The notes under the pieces: model-generated
What the model was told of the DNA's origin: nothing
The model's input: the letters and a program-made list of their open reading frames with translations, nothing else
The model's database searches: none
DNA from: Vibrio sinaloensis
GTDB lineage: Bacteria; Pseudomonadota; Gammaproteobacteria; Enterobacterales; Vibrionaceae
Reading direction: 5' to 3'
DNA length: 64,000 nucleotides
Assembly (NCBI RefSeq): GCF_023195835.1
Contig: NZ_CP096199.1
Coordinates: 2,852,001 to 2,916,000 of the forward strand
Position numbers and translations under genes: made by a program
Shown here: one piece after another, positions 34,899 through 44,629 of the stretch
How positions within the stretch are numbered: the first letter of the stretch is position 1
Layout: each line of letters starts with the position of its first letter

Positions 34899-35465
34899 AT
34901 GGAAGATAAAAGACAGAAGATTATTGATGCAGCGGAAAAACTGATCGCGGAATCAGGCTTCCATGGCCTATCAATGCATAAGCTAGCCAAAACAGCAGGG
35001 GTTGCAGCAGGAACGATTTATCGCTACTTCGCTGATAAAGAAGACTTGTTACAACAAGTGCGTTTAACCGTTTGTCAACGCAACGCTGAGATCATTCAGC
35101 GTGGCGTTGATGAGAATATGCCTTTAAAACAAAGGTTTCGCAAAATGTGGTTAAACATTTTTGACCATTCAGGGTCGAACATTGAGCTGTTTAAAAACCG
35201 TGCCCAGTACGACTCTTTGCCTTGTGTGCGTAGCCATGAGACCAAAGAAGTCGAGCGAAAAATGTTTCACAAGGTAGACAAAATGTTTACCCAAGGTCGT
35301 GAACAGGGCGTATTCAAACCTTTAGACAATCCGGTTCTAGCAGCACTGAGTTTAGAAGTCAGTGTCACTTTGGCCCGTAAACAATCTCTCGGATATTACC
35401 AACTGGATCAAGACGCGATTGAAGCCGCGATCGAAGCCAGTTGGGATGCGATTATAAAACACTAA
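34899..35465 (+). CDS. vexR: TetR-family repressor of the RND efflux operon
   Basis: 188 residues. The N-terminal TetR helix-turn-helix is IIDAAEKLIAESGFHGLSMHKLAKTAGVAAGTIYRYFADKEDLL; the rest is the helical ligand/dimerisation domain. First gene of an operon with an adaptor and an RND pump; in V. cholerae the same position next to rep and ilvC is held by vexRAB, where VexR autoregulates the operon. The start MEDKRQK at 34899 is chosen because it begins at the DNA-binding domain and lies downstream of the operator; the longer frame would begin upstream of the -10 element. Confidence 0.88.
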   Translation: MEDKRQKIIDAAEKLIAESGFHGLSMHKLAKTAGVAAGTIYRYFADKEDLLQQVRLTVCQRNAEIIQRGVDENMPLKQRFRKMWLNIFDHSGSNIELFKNRAQYDSLPCVRSHETKEVERKMFHKVDKMFTQGREQGVFKPLDNPVLAALSLEVSVTLARKQSLGYYQLDQDAIEAAIEASWDAIIKH

Positions 35466-35483
35466 GTTGGAGTTCTAGTCAGA

Positions 35484-36590
35484 ATGAAAAAGTGGACCTT
35501 TTTTATGCTACTTATCGCGGTACTGCTATTTGGCAGCGTGATAGGTTTCAACCTATTCAAGCAGCAGAAAATCGCTGAGTACATGGCAAACCGACCTGAG
35601 CCTGAGTTTCCGGTCACAGTAACCACTGTTGATGCCGTAGATTGGGTGCCTGTGATTGAGGCAATCGGCTTTATCGAGCCAAACCAAGGGGTCACCGTTG
35701 CCAATGAAACCAGCGGCGTGATTGACAAAATTGCCTTTGATTCAGGTACACAAGTGCAAAAGGGCCAGCCTTTAGTATTGCTCGACTCTGAAGTAGAAAA
35801 AGCCAACCTAAAGAGTGCAGAAGCCAAACTGCCTGCTGCTGAAGCTAAATATAAGCGCTATCAAGGCTTGTACACTAAAGGCTCTATCTCTAAAGAAGCT
35901 TACGACGAAGCAGAAGCGAACTACTTCTCACTGAAAGCCGATATCGAGAGCCTGAAAGCCGCAATTGATCGCCGTGAGATTAAAGCCCCATTCGATGGTG
36001 TTGTGGGTATTCGTAATGTCTATTTGGGCCAATACTTACAATCGGGCACCGACATCGTACGCCTAGAGGATACCAGCGTAATGCGTCTACGCTTTACCGT
36101 TCCTCAAACGGATATTTCTCGTATCTCGATGGGTCAAGACGTCGATATTTTTGTCGATGCCTACCCTGAAAAAGCGTTCAAAGGCTCAATCTCAGCCATT
36201 GAACCTGCGGTTAACATCCAAAGTGGTCTGATTCAGGTGCAAGCTGACATTCCAAACAGCGATGGTCAGCTACGTAGTGGTATGTTTGCACGTGCCAACA
36301 TCATCCTGCCTAAGCTTGAAAACCAAGTGACTCTGCCGCAGACCGCGATCACCTTTACTCTATATGGTGACAATGTTTACATCGTCAAAGAAGAGAATGG
36401 TGAAAAACGCGTGATCCAGCAAGTGGTGAAAGTCGGTGAACGTACGCAAGATATCGCCCACATCCTTGAAGGTGTGAATCCAGGTGATGTGGTGGTGACT
36501 TCAGGTCAAGTACGTCTAAGTAACCAAGCAAAAGTTCGTGTAGTAGAAAGCGATGCAACTACTCCACCCGCTGAAACACCAATGCTGTAA
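35484..36590 (+). CDS. vexA: RND efflux periplasmic adaptor subunit
   Basis: Membrane-fusion protein of 368 residues linking the inner-membrane pump to an outer-membrane channel. There is a single N-terminal membrane anchor (FFMLLIAVLLFGSVIGFNLF). The biotinyl/lipoyl-like halves are GVTVANETSGVIDKIAFDSGTQVQKGQPLVLLD and IKAPFDGVVGIRNVYLGQYLQSG, separated by a helical hairpin (about 100-160), followed by beta-barrel and membrane-proximal domains. It is 18 bases after vexR and 11 before the pump gene. No tolC-like gene is present, so a chromosomal TolC elsewhere is the expected partner. Confidence 0.92.
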   Translation: MKKWTFFMLLIAVLLFGSVIGFNLFKQQKIAEYMANRPEPEFPVTVTTVDAVDWVPVIEAIGFIEPNQGVTVANETSGVIDKIAFDSGTQVQKGQPLVLLDSEVEKANLKSAEAKLPAAEAKYKRYQGLYTKGSISKEAYDEAEANYFSLKADIESLKAAIDRREIKAPFDGVVGIRNVYLGQYLQSGTDIVRLEDTSVMRLRFTVPQTDISRISMGQDVDIFVDAYPEKAFKGSISAIEPAVNIQSGLIQVQADIPNSDGQLRSGMFARANIILPKLENQVTLPQTAITFTLYGDNVYIVKEENGEKRVIQQVVKVGERTQDIAHILEGVNPGDVVVTSGQVRLSNQAKVRVVESDATTPPAETPML

Positions 36591-36601
36591 CTGGAGGCCT
36601 C

Positions 36602-39600
36602 ATGCGCTTTACTGATGTTTTTATTAAACGTCCGGTTTTAGCGGTATCGATCAGCTTTTTGATTGCTCTGCTTGGTTTACAAGCGATCTTCAAAATGCAG
36701 GTCCGTGAATACCCTGAAATGACCAATACGGTAGTGACGGTTTCAACCAGTTACTACGGCGCCAGTGCAGACTTGATCCAAGGCTTTATTACTCAGCCTC
36801 TGGAGCAAGCCGTCGCGCAAGCGGACAATATTGATTACATGACTTCTCAATCGGTTTTGGGTAAATCCACCATCACCGTCAATATGAAGTTAAACACCGA
36901 CCCTAACGCTGCTTTGTCGGACGTGCTGGCTAAGACTAACTCGGTGCGCTCTCAGCTTCCAAAAGAAGCGGAAGACCCGACGGTAACTATGTCTACCGGT
37001 TCGACCACAGCGGTACTTTACATTGGCTTTACCAGTGATGAACTCTCTTCGAGCCAAATCACGGATTATCTAGAACGCGTGATCAACCCACAGTTGTTTA
37101 CGGTTAACGGTGTGTCTAAAGTCGACCTCTACGGTGGTATGAAATACGCCCTGCGCATCTGGCTCGATCCGGCAAAGATGGCCGCGCTTAACCTAACCGC
37201 GACCGATGTGATGGGCGTATTAAACGCCAACAACTATCAGTCGGCGACAGGTCAAGCCATCGGTGAATTCGTTCTCTACAACGGTAGCGCCGATACGCAA
37301 GTATCCAACGTTGATGAGCTGTCGAACTTAGTGATCAGCAGTGATGAAGGTGATGTTACCCGCTTAAGTGATATCGCTAAAGTAACTTTAGAGAAGAGTC
37401 ACGATGTCTACCGCGCCAGCGCCAATGGCCAGGAAGCGGTGGTCGCAGCGATTAACGCCGCACCAAGCGCCAACCCGATTAACATTGCCGCTGATGTACT
37501 TGAGCTACTGCCTCAGCTTGAGCGTAACCTGCCAAGTACCATCAAGATGAACGTGATGTATGACTCTACCATCGCGATCAATGAGTCGATTAATGAAGTC
37601 ATCAAAACCATCGTAGAAGCGGCATTGATCGTACTGGTGGTGATCACCTTGTTCCTGGGTTCATTCCGCGCGGTACTGATCCCTATTGTGACCATCCCCT
37701 TATCGCTGATTGGTGTGGCGATGGTGATGCAGGCAATGGGCTTTTCTTGGAACCTGATGACGCTACTGGCGATGGTTCTAGCCATCGGTCTTGTAGTAGA
37801 TGATGCGATCGTTGTTCTTGAGAACGTCGACCGCCATATCAAGCTCGGCGAATCGCCATTCCGCGCCGCGATCATCGGTACCCGTGAAATCGCCGTTCCG
37901 GTTATTGCTATGACGCTGACACTCGGTGCGGTATATGCGCCGATTGCGTTAATGGGTGGGATCACTGGCTCACTGTTCAAAGAGTTTGCCTTAACCCTAG
38001 CGGGTTCAGTGTTTGTTTCTGGCATCGTGGCCCTGACTCTCTCGCCAATGATGTGTTCAAAAATGCTTAAGGCCAATGAAGCACCAAGCAAGTTTGAGCA
38101 GAAGGTGCACCATGTCCTCGATGGCATGACTAACCGTTACGCGAAGATGCTTGAAGCCGTGATGCAACGCCGCCCTGTGGTGATTGGTTTTGCGATTATC
38201 GTATTTGCCAGCCTGCCAATGCTGTTCAAGTTCATCCCAAGTGAACTGGCACCGTCGGAAGATAAAGGCGTGGTCATGCTATTGGGTACCGCCCCGTCTA
38301 ACGCAAACTTAGACTTCATGCAAAACACCATGAACGACGTCAATGCGATTCTGTCTGATCAGCCAGAAGTCGCTTTTGCCCAGGTATTTACCGGGGTGCC
38401 CAACTCGAACCAGGCGTTTGGTATTGCCTCTATGGTGCCGTGGAGCGAGCGCGAAGCCAGCCAGTCTGAAGTAGCAAACCGTGTCGGTGGCTTAGTCAGT
38501 AACGTGCCGGGCATGGCGGTAACGGCATTCCAGATGCCAGAGCTTCCAGGTGCGGGCTCAGGTCTGCCGATTCAGTTTGTTATCACTACGCCAAATGCGT
38601 TTGAGAGCTTGTTCTCTATCGCAACCGACGTGCTGACCGAAGTGAAGTCGAGCCCGATGTTTGTCTATTCCGACCTGGATCTGAACTACGATTCAGCGAC
38701 GATGAAAATCAACATCGACAAAGACAAAGCCGGTGCATACGGTGTGACCATGCAAGATATTGGTATCACGCTGAGTACTATGATGGCAGACGGTTACGTT
38801 AACCGTATCGACCTTAACGGCCGCTCTTATGAGGTTATTCCTCAGGTTGAACGCAAGTGGCGTTTGAATCCAGAATCGATGAATAACTACTACGTGCGCA
38901 GTGCGAATGGCAAAGCTGTTCCATTGGGTAGTTTGATTACCATCGATGTGGTGGCAGAGCCTCGCTCTCTTCCTCACTTTAACCAGCTTAACTCAGCAAC
39001 CGTCGGCGCGGTGCCAGCACCGGGCACGGCCATGGGTGATGCTATTAACTGGTTTGAAGGGATTGCCGCCGAGAAACTGCCAAGTGGTTACAACCATGAC
39101 TACATGGGTGAAGCGCGTCAGTATGTCACTGAAGGTAGCGCACTATACGCAACCTTTGGTCTTGCATTGGCGATCATCTTCCTAGTTCTGGCGATTCAGT
39201 TTGAATCGGTGAAAGATCCACTGGTCATCATGGTGTCAGTACCACTCGCAATTTGCGGTGCCCTGATTGCGCTAGCTTGGGGTGCAGCAACGATGAACAT
39301 CTACTCTCAGGTAGGCCTCATCACGCTGGTTGGTCTGATTACCAAACACGGTATCCTGATCTGTGAAGTGGCGAAAGAAGAGCAGTTACATAACAAACTC
39401 GGCAAAACAGAAGCGGTCATGGAAGCGGCGAAAGTTCGTCTACGCCCTATCCTAATGACCACAGCAGCCATGATTGCTGGTCTTATCCCGCTGATGTACG
39501 CAAGTGGTGCTGGTGCAGCGCAGCGCTTTAGTATCGGTATTGTCATCGTTGCGGGTCTGGCAATCGGTACTATCTTTACTCTGTTTGTACTGCCGGTGAT

Positions 39601-39724
39601 TTACAGCTACCTAGCGGAAAAACACAAGCCACTGCCAATCTTTGTCGAAGACAAGGAGTTGGAAAAACTGGCTCGTGCTGATGAAGCCAAAGCAGCTTGT
39701 CGAGAAATCGCCGACAATCGATAG
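36602..39724 (+). CDS. vexB: RND multidrug/bile efflux pump
   Basis: 1040-residue inner-membrane proton antiporter of the HAE1 RND family, exporting amphipathic compounds such as bile acids and detergents in Vibrio. Twelve transmembrane segments with two large periplasmic loops. The proton-relay aspartates sit in IGLVVDDAIVVLENVDR of TM4 (about residue 400). The N-terminal FIKRPVLAVSISFLIALLG and the C-terminal GLITLVGLITKHGILICEVAKEEQ are typical. Last gene of vexRAB, closed by a strong terminator. Confidence 0.93.
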   Translation: MRFTDVFIKRPVLAVSISFLIALLGLQAIFKMQVREYPEMTNTVVTVSTSYYGASADLIQGFITQPLEQAVAQADNIDYMTSQSVLGKSTITVNMKLNTDPNAALSDVLAKTNSVRSQLPKEAEDPTVTMSTGSTTAVLYIGFTSDELSSSQITDYLERVINPQLFTVNGVSKVDLYGGMKYALRIWLDPAKMAALNLTATDVMGVLNANNYQSATGQAIGEFVLYNGSADTQVSNVDELSNLVISSDEGDVTRLSDIAKVTLEKSHDVYRASANGQEAVVAAINAAPSANPINIAADVLELLPQLERNLPSTIKMNVMYDSTIAINESINEVIKTIVEAALIVLVVITLFLGSFRAVLIPIVTIPLSLIGVAMVMQAMGFSWNLMTLLAMVLAIGLVVDDAIVVLENVDRHIKLGESPFRAAIIGTREIAVPVIAMTLTLGAVYAPIALMGGITGSLFKEFALTLAGSVFVSGIVALTLSPMMCSKMLKANEAPSKFEQKVHHVLDGMTNRYAKMLEAVMQRRPVVIGFAIIVFASLPMLFKFIPSELAPSEDKGVVMLLGTAPSNANLDFMQNTMNDVNAILSDQPEVAFAQVFTGVPNSNQAFGIASMVPWSEREASQSEVANRVGGLVSNVPGMAVTAFQMPELPGAGSGLPIQFVITTPNAFESLFSIATDVLTEVKSSPMFVYSDLDLNYDSATMKINIDKDKAGAYGVTMQDIGITLSTMMADGYVNRIDLNGRSYEVIPQVERKWRLNPESMNNYYVRSANGKAVPLGSLITIDVVAEPRSLPHFNQLNSATVGAVPAPGTAMGDAINWFEGIAAEKLPSGYNHDYMGEARQYVTEGSALYATFGLALAIIFLVLAIQFESVKDPLVIMVSVPLAICGALIALAWGAATMNIYSQVGLITLVGLITKHGILICEVAKEEQLHNKLGKTEAVMEAAKVRLRPILMTTAAMIAGLIPLMYASGAGAAQRFSIGIVIVAGLAIGTIFTLFVLPVIYSYLAEKHKPLPIFVEDKELEKLARADEAKAACREIADNR

Positions 39725-39745
39725 CCCAACAGATAGTTAATAGGT

Positions 39746-39774
39746 AAAAGGTCACTTCGGTGACCTTTTTTTTG
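39746..39774 (+). terminator. Rho-independent terminator of vexRAB
   Basis: Stem AAAAGGTCAC / GTGACCTTTT with the stable TTCG tetraloop and a run of eight Ts. Confidence 0.93.
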
Positions 39775-39875
39775 CCCTACTTGCTGATGGTCGCTTCGAA
39801 ATTTTGCTATCCAACTAGCGACTTTCGCGTATCAATTACATAGAATGAGGACAAATTGAAAGGAGTTTTAGTCAC

Positions 39876-40127
39876 ATGTTTGACCCAAAGAAACTAGAGC
39901 AAATCGCTAAACAAATTCACGATTCTATGCCTGCGCCAGTAAAAGAGCTAGGTGCAGACGTCGACCAAAAAGTTCGCCAAGTCATTCAAGGTCAGCTTAA
40001 CAAGCTCGACGTGGTTAGCCGTGAAGAGTTTGATGTGCAAACCCAAGTATTGCTGCGCACTCGTCAGAAGCTGACCGAGATGGAAGCCAAGCTGGCGGAT
40101 CTAGAAGCGAAGCTTGCTGACAAATAA
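39876..40127 (+). CDS. ubiK: Ubiquinone biosynthesis accessory factor UbiK
   Basis: 83-residue soluble protein (formerly YqiC, BMFP family) that assists the ubiquinone assembly complex together with UbiJ under aerobic conditions. An N-terminal amphipathic region ([19 protein letters not shown]) is followed by a C-terminal coiled coil (about 52-83: [25 protein letters not shown]). Its partner UbiJ is encoded at 58.3 kb. A clear AAAGGAG precedes the ATG. In Vibrio this gene usually lies between the vex operon and ilvC, as here. Confidence 0.92.
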   Translation: MFDPKKLEQIAKQIHDSMPAPVKELGADVDQKVRQVIQGQLNKLDVVSREEFDVQTQVLLRTRQKLTEMEAKLADLEAKLADK

Positions 40128-40185
40128 GCGAGAAGCGAAGCGTTCTAGATTCTAGCAGGACGAAGTCCGCTCTCGTATCTCGAAG
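40128..40185. repeat. REP-like imperfect-hairpin sequence behind ubiK
   Basis: Contains several nested dyads: GAAGCGAAGC, CTAGATTCTAG, GGACGAAGTCC and a CGAGA/TCTCG pair. The arrangement (CTAGCAGGACGAAGTCCGC) looks like a dispersed Vibrio intergenic repeat, but only one copy is in this window. Confidence 0.4.
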
Positions 40186-40194
40186 ATTAGCGTT

Positions 40195-40230
40195 AAAAAA
40201 AAGGCCTGGTCAACGGTGACCAGGCCTTTT
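40195..40230. terminator. Bidirectional terminator between ubiK and ilvC
   Basis: Stem AAAAGGCCTGGTCA / TGACCAGGCCTTTT with an ACGG loop; long A run on the left favours the minus (ilvC) direction. Confidence 0.88.
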
Positions 40231-40469
40231 GCTTAGATGTTGTGTCTTATTTTGTATTTATTGACCCCAGTCTATCTGGAGTTCTGACTGCTTTGCTTTA
40301 ACGCAATTTCGCAGATTGTATATTCGAAGCTAAGAGATTAAGTCCCTTAAACAAATTGCGAAGAATTAGGTCTTCACAGCTAAGAGCTTAAGTCCGCGGA
40401 GGTAACACGGAGTTTGCGCTAGCAAATGAGTATTACCGACAAAGAAATTAAGCTCATTAGCGAAGAAGA
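40231..40469. repeat. Non-coding ilvC 3' region with an 18-bp direct repeat
   Basis: About 240 bases with no gene. AGCTAAGAG(A/C)TTAAGTCC occurs at 40328-40345 and 40378-40395 with one mismatch, 50 bases apart. It is accompanied by related fragments (AATTTCGCAG, AATTGCGAAGAATTA). It would be part of the ilvC 3' untranslated region if the terminator at 40195 is used. Confidence 0.5.
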
Positions 40470-41954
40470 TTAGCCGCCTACCGCGATGTTCTTCATATCC
40501 GTCATGTACCCACGCAGCTCCTCACCGATGTACTCTACTGGGTGGTTACGGATAGTGTCATTTACTGCGATTAGTGTAGCGTTATCCACTTGGTTAGACG
40601 TTTCACCTAGACCTTTACCTATCACGTCGGTGCTCACGTTTGGCATGAACTTCTCGCGAAGTAGCGGCGTCGCAACGTTAGCAAATAGGTAGTTACCGTA
40701 TTCTGCTGTGTCTGAGATAACCACGTTCATTTCGTACAAACGCTTACGGGCAACGGTGTTGGCGATAAGTGGTAGCTCGTGTAGCGACTCGTAGTATGCA
40801 GATTCATCGATAATGCCTGATGCAGTCATCGCTTCAAACGCAAGCTCAACACCCGCGCGAACCATAGCAACCATTAGGATACCGTTGTCGAAGTACTCTT
40901 GCTCAGAGATTTCTACGTTTGTTTCTGGGTAGTTTTCAAACGCCGTTTCACCAGTTTCTGCGCGCCAGCCCAGTAGATTCGCATCGTCGTTTGCCCAGTC
41001 TGCCATCATGGTGCTTGAGAAGTGACCAGAGATAATGTCATCCATGTGCTTGTTGTACAGTGGACGCATCAGCTCTTTTAGCTCTTCCGATAACTCAAAT
41101 GCTTTGATTTTCGCTGGATTTGATAGGCGGTCCATCATGTGGGTGATACCACCAAATTTCAGTGCTTCAGTAATGGTTTCCCAACCATATTGTAGAAGTT
41201 TACCTGCATAGCCTGGGTCGATACCTTCAGCCACCATCTTCTCGTAAGAAACGATAGAACCAGCTTGTAGCATGCCACATAGGATAGTTTGCTCACCCAT
41301 TAGGTCAGATTTCACTTCTGCAACGAATGAAGACTCTAGACAACCCGCACGGTGACCACCTGTACCTGCCGCCCATGCTTTGGCGATATCCCAACCTTCA
41401 CCTTTTGGATCGTTCTCTGGGTGAACAGCGATAAGTGTTGGAACGCCAAAGCCACGCTTATACTCTTCACGTACTTCTGTACCTGGACACTTAGGTGCAA
41501 CCATCACCACGGTTAGGTCTTTACGGATTTGCATACCTTCTTCAACCACGTTGAAGCCGTGTGAGTAACCCAGTGCAGCACCTTCTTTCATTAGCGGCAT
41601 AACGGTTTCAACCACGTTAGTGTGCTGCTTATCTGGAGTCAGGTTGATCACTAGGTCTGCGCTAGGAATTAGCTTTTCGTAGCTGTCTACTTCAAAACCG
41701 TTCTCTTTTGCGTTTTTGTATGACTGACGTTGCTCGTCAATCGCCGCTTGGCGTAGTGCATATGCCACATCTAGGCCAGAGTCACGCATGTTCAGACCTT
41801 GGTTTAGGCCTTGAGCGCCACAACCAACGATGACAATCTTCTTACCTTTTAAGTAATCCGCTTCAGTCGCGAATTCGCTGCGGTCCATAAAACGACAGCG
41901 ACCCAATTGGTCTAGCTGCTCACGTAGGTTTAAAGTGTTGAAATAGTTAGCCAT
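40470..41954 (-). CDS. ilvC: Ketol-acid reductoisomerase (class II)
   Basis: NADPH- and Mg-dependent enzyme converting acetolactate and acetohydroxybutyrate to dihydroxy acids in isoleucine/valine synthesis. 494 residues (E. coli 491), the long class II form with a duplicated C-terminal domain. The NADPH-binding motif is [20 protein letters not shown] and the [28 protein letters not shown] region is canonical. Start [18 protein letters not shown]. Divergent from its activator ilvY, the same arrangement as in E. coli. Confidence 0.97.
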   Translation of the reverse strand: MANYFNTLNLREQLDQLGRCRFMDRSEFATEADYLKGKKIVIVGCGAQGLNQGLNMRDSGLDVAYALRQAAIDEQRQSYKNAKENGFEVDSYEKLIPSADLVINLTPDKQHTNVVETVMPLMKEGAALGYSHGFNVVEEGMQIRKDLTVVMVAPKCPGTEVREEYKRGFGVPTLIAVHPENDPKGEGWDIAKAWAAGTGGHRAGCLESSFVAEVKSDLMGEQTILCGMLQAGSIVSYEKMVAEGIDPGYAGKLLQYGWETITEALKFGGITHMMDRLSNPAKIKAFELSEELKELMRPLYNKHMDDIISGHFSSTMMADWANDDANLLGWRAETGETAFENYPETNVEISEQEYFDNGILMVAMVRAGVELAFEAMTASGIIDESAYYESLHELPLIANTVARKRLYEMNVVISDTAEYGNYLFANVATPLLREKFMPNVSTDVIGKGLGETSNQVDNATLIAVNDTIRNHPVEYIGEELRGYMTDMKNIAVGG

Positions 41955-42066
41955 TAGGGCGCTCCTTTAAAGAATTTTTCCGTTGAGGTCGGTCGCTTGC
42001 AGACCGAATGAGTTCATACTAAAACAGGTATTTAATTGCTTAAAGTGATATATTCACAATTAGTAA

Positions 42067-42081
42067 TTGCAATTAATGCAA
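42067..42081. promoter_or_regulatory. Candidate IlvY operator in the ilvY-ilvC intergenic region
   Basis: Palindrome TTGCA-ATTAA-TGCAA with the dyad form expected for LysR-type operators, lying just before the ilvY start and about 115 bases from ilvC. An AATTGC half-site also occurs further left near 42032. Confidence 0.45.
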
Positions 42082-42099
42082 CAAGGATATGACCCTTTC

Positions 42100-42990
42100 A
42101 TGAACATTAAATGTCTGCAGTTGTTCATTCATCTGTGTGATAGTAAGAGCTTCGCCAAAACGGCCTCGGCGATGCACATCAGCCCGTCGGCGCTCAGCCG
42201 TCAAATACAAAAGCTCGAAAGCGATAACGGCCAAATGCTGTTTGTGCGCGACAATCGAAGTGTCGAGTTGACCCCTGCGGCGAAAAAGTTGTTGCCAGTC
42301 GCGCTGAAAATAGTTGGAGAATGGCAAAACTACCACTCTCAGCTCAAAGGTCAGGAGCAGGAATTAAAAGGCGAGATTCGCTTGTTCTGTTCGGTGACAG
42401 CCAGTTACAGTCATCTTCCCGAACTGCTTTCAGAGTTTCGTCTCCAGCACCCATTTATCGAATTTAAACTCTCAACCGGAGACCCAGCTCAAGCGATTGA
42501 AAAGGTACTGGCCGATGAAGTCGATATCGCCATCTCGGCAAAACCGGAACAACTGCCAGCGCGAATCGAGTTTGAAACCATTAGTGAGATCCCTCTCTCT
42601 GTCATCGCACCATTAGGGGTGAGCAACTTTGCTCAGGAGCTGCAGAAAGAAAAGCCGGATTGGTCGTCGATTCCCTTTATTGTCCCTGAGTCAGGTACCG
42701 CGCGAGAGCGGGCTAACGCTTGGTTTAAGGCGATGAAGATAAAACCAACCATTTATGCACAAGTGTCTGGTCATGAGGCGATTGCCAGTATGGTGGCATT
42801 AGGCTGTGGGGTAGGCATTGCCCCCGATGTGGTGATCAATAACAGCCCAGTGAAAGAGAAAATTCAGCGTCTTAAAGTTGCTTCGATTAAGCCGTTTAAA
42901 CTCGGCGTGTGCTGCAAGCGCTCTCAGCTAGATAACCCGCTGGTCAAAGCGTTATGGGATACCGCCCACGATACCTATATCGCCCCATAA
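42100..42990 (+). CDS. ilvY: LysR-family activator of ilvC, IlvY
   Basis: 296 residues. The N-terminal winged helix is LQLFIHLCDSKSFAKTASAMHISPSALSRQIQKLES, very similar to E. coli IlvY. The co-inducer (acetolactate-type) domain contains FCSVTASYSHLPELLSEFRLQHPFIEFKLSTGD and the conserved GHEAIASMVALGCGVGIAPDVV. The start at 42100 (MNIKCLQLF) aligns with the family; an in-frame ATG at 42076 is possible, and the AAGGA at 42083 is rather far (12 bases) from 42100. Divergent from ilvC, which it should activate while repressing itself. Confidence 0.9.
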   Translation: MNIKCLQLFIHLCDSKSFAKTASAMHISPSALSRQIQKLESDNGQMLFVRDNRSVELTPAAKKLLPVALKIVGEWQNYHSQLKGQEQELKGEIRLFCSVTASYSHLPELLSEFRLQHPFIEFKLSTGDPAQAIEKVLADEVDIAISAKPEQLPARIEFETISEIPLSVIAPLGVSNFAQELQKEKPDWSSIPFIVPESGTARERANAWFKAMKIKPTIYAQVSGHEAIASMVALGCGVGIAPDVVINNSPVKEKIQRLKVASIKPFKLGVCCKRSQLDNPLVKALWDTAHDTYIAP

Positions 42991-43010
42991 CCTTAGTGCC
43001 AGAAACAACA

Positions 43011-43047
43011 AAGCCACCGTTTTCAGTACAGAGAAAAATGGTGGCTT
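43011..43047. terminator. Terminator between convergent ilvY and hemN
   Basis: Stem AAGCCACC / GGTGGCTT extended by GTTTTC / GAAAAAT around a short loop. Only weakly T-rich outside, but it is the only dyad between the two convergent genes. Confidence 0.6.
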
Positions 43048-43063
43048 CAAGTTCGATGAAAAT

Positions 43064-44452
43064 TTAGATAACGCGAGAGAACTGCTGCTGCCTAGCCTTC
43101 GCTCTTAAGTACTTATCAAAGCACATACAGATATTGCGAATCAGCAGACGGCCACGCAGTGTGACGCGAATTTGTCTATCATCGACCTCTACCAACTGGT
43201 CGTTAATAAAAGTCTGTAGCAGCTCTAAGTCTTGTTTAAAGTAGTCGTTGAACGTCACATTAAATTCAGACTCAATCGCCATTTTGTCGAGCTTAAAGTT
43301 ACAGATAAGCTGCTTGATCACTTCACGTCGTAGTAAGTCATCACTATCTAGCGCTACCCCTTTCCATAAAGCATGACGTTGGTCGTTAACTTGAGCGTAG
43401 TACTTTTTCAGCTCTTTCTGATTCTGAGCGTAAGCATCGCCAATCATAGAGATAGCCGACACCCCAAACCCAATGAGATCTGCTTCTCCTTGAGTCGTGT
43501 AACCTTGGAAGTTTCGATGCAGTACGCCATTGCGCTGCGCGACGGCGAGCTCGTCGTCAGGGAGGGCAAAGTGGTCCATGCCGATAAACTGATACCCAGC
43601 CTCAGTCAGTGTGGTGATCGTGTCTTGCAGAATCGCCATTTTTTCTTCGGCTACAGGCAGATCGTCGTCTTTAATTTTACGCTGCGCAGCAAACAGTTGC
43701 GGCATGTGAGCGTAGTTAAATACCGACAAGCGACCCGGCGTCATCTCCAGAACTTGCTTGAGTGTCTCAGCAAACGACTGTTTGGTTTGCTTTGGCAGAC
43801 CATAGATAAGATCTAAGTTGGTCGAACGAAAGCCCAGCTGTTTAGCCCGTTCCACCATGGCAAAGATAAACGCTTCATCCTGCTCACGGTTGACCAGCTT
43901 TTGTACTTCTTTGTTGAAGTCCTGAACCCCAATGCTCAAACGGTTGAAGCCTTCTCCACGCAAGTGATCCAACATATCTAACTCAATTTCACGTGGGTCG
44001 ACTTCAATACTGATTTCAGCATCAGCTTCAAAGTAGAACTCACCACGTAAGATCGCCATCAAACGGCTGATTTGCGCCTTAGACAAGAAGGTCGGCGTAC
44101 CGCCACCAAAGTGCAGTTGCGTGACTTTGCGCTCTTGGAGCAGTGCCGCACGAGTACGAATTTCTAGCTCAAGCACATCAAGGTATTCATCAGCCTTGTG
44201 TGAGTGACGAGTAATGACCTTGTTGCAGCCACAGTAGTAACAAAGCTTGTGGCAAAACGGGATATGGATGTAGAGCGACAGCGGCCTATCTGGATACTGA
44301 GTACAAGCCATATCATAGTCAGCAACGGTAAAGGCTTCATGAAACTCTAGCGCCGTCGGGTACGAGGTATAGCGAGGACCGGAATAGTTGTACTTATCTA
44401 GAATGGCTTGATCCCAGACGATTTGCTGGCTTGCGACGACAGGCTGCGACAT
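43064..44452 (-). CDS. hemN: Oxygen-independent coproporphyrinogen III oxidase
   Basis: Radical-SAM enzyme making protoporphyrinogen IX under anaerobic conditions in haem synthesis. 462 residues (E. coli 457). The [4Fe-4S] motif CHKLCYYCGC has Cys67, Cys71, Cys74 plus the HemN-specific Cys76, preceded by YIHIPF. The SAM-binding GGGTP is in LHFGGGTPTFLS. The N-terminal KYNYSGPRYTSYPTALEF is the diagnostic HemN segment, separating it from HemW. Monocistronic. Regulation by FNR is common for this gene, but I do not see a convincing FNR site. Confidence 0.96.
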   Translation of the reverse strand: MSQPVVASQQIVWDQAILDKYNYSGPRYTSYPTALEFHEAFTVADYDMACTQYPDRPLSLYIHIPFCHKLCYYCGCNKVITRHSHKADEYLDVLELEIRTRAALLQERKVTQLHFGGGTPTFLSKAQISRLMAILRGEFYFEADAEISIEVDPREIELDMLDHLRGEGFNRLSIGVQDFNKEVQKLVNREQDEAFIFAMVERAKQLGFRSTNLDLIYGLPKQTKQSFAETLKQVLEMTPGRLSVFNYAHMPQLFAAQRKIKDDDLPVAEEKMAILQDTITTLTEAGYQFIGMDHFALPDDELAVAQRNGVLHRNFQGYTTQGEADLIGFGVSAISMIGDAYAQNQKELKKYYAQVNDQRHALWKGVALDSDDLLRREVIKQLICNFKLDKMAIESEFNVTFNDYFKQDLELLQTFINDQLVEVDDRQIRVTLRGRLLIRNICMCFDKYLRAKARQQQFSRVI

Positions 44453-44629
44453 GTTGGTATTTCCGTTTGAGCTATGGGGCTTATTCAGGCGTTTGGCGCC
44501 ATTGTAATTAGCGGGCTATTTTGCCACACCTCGCTCGCGCAGGCGGTGAGACAAGTAACTTTTTGAGGAGCAATACTCAGATTTGCTAGCTCGATCACTC
44601 CTGCCTAAACAGGAGCGAATCAAGCACAC

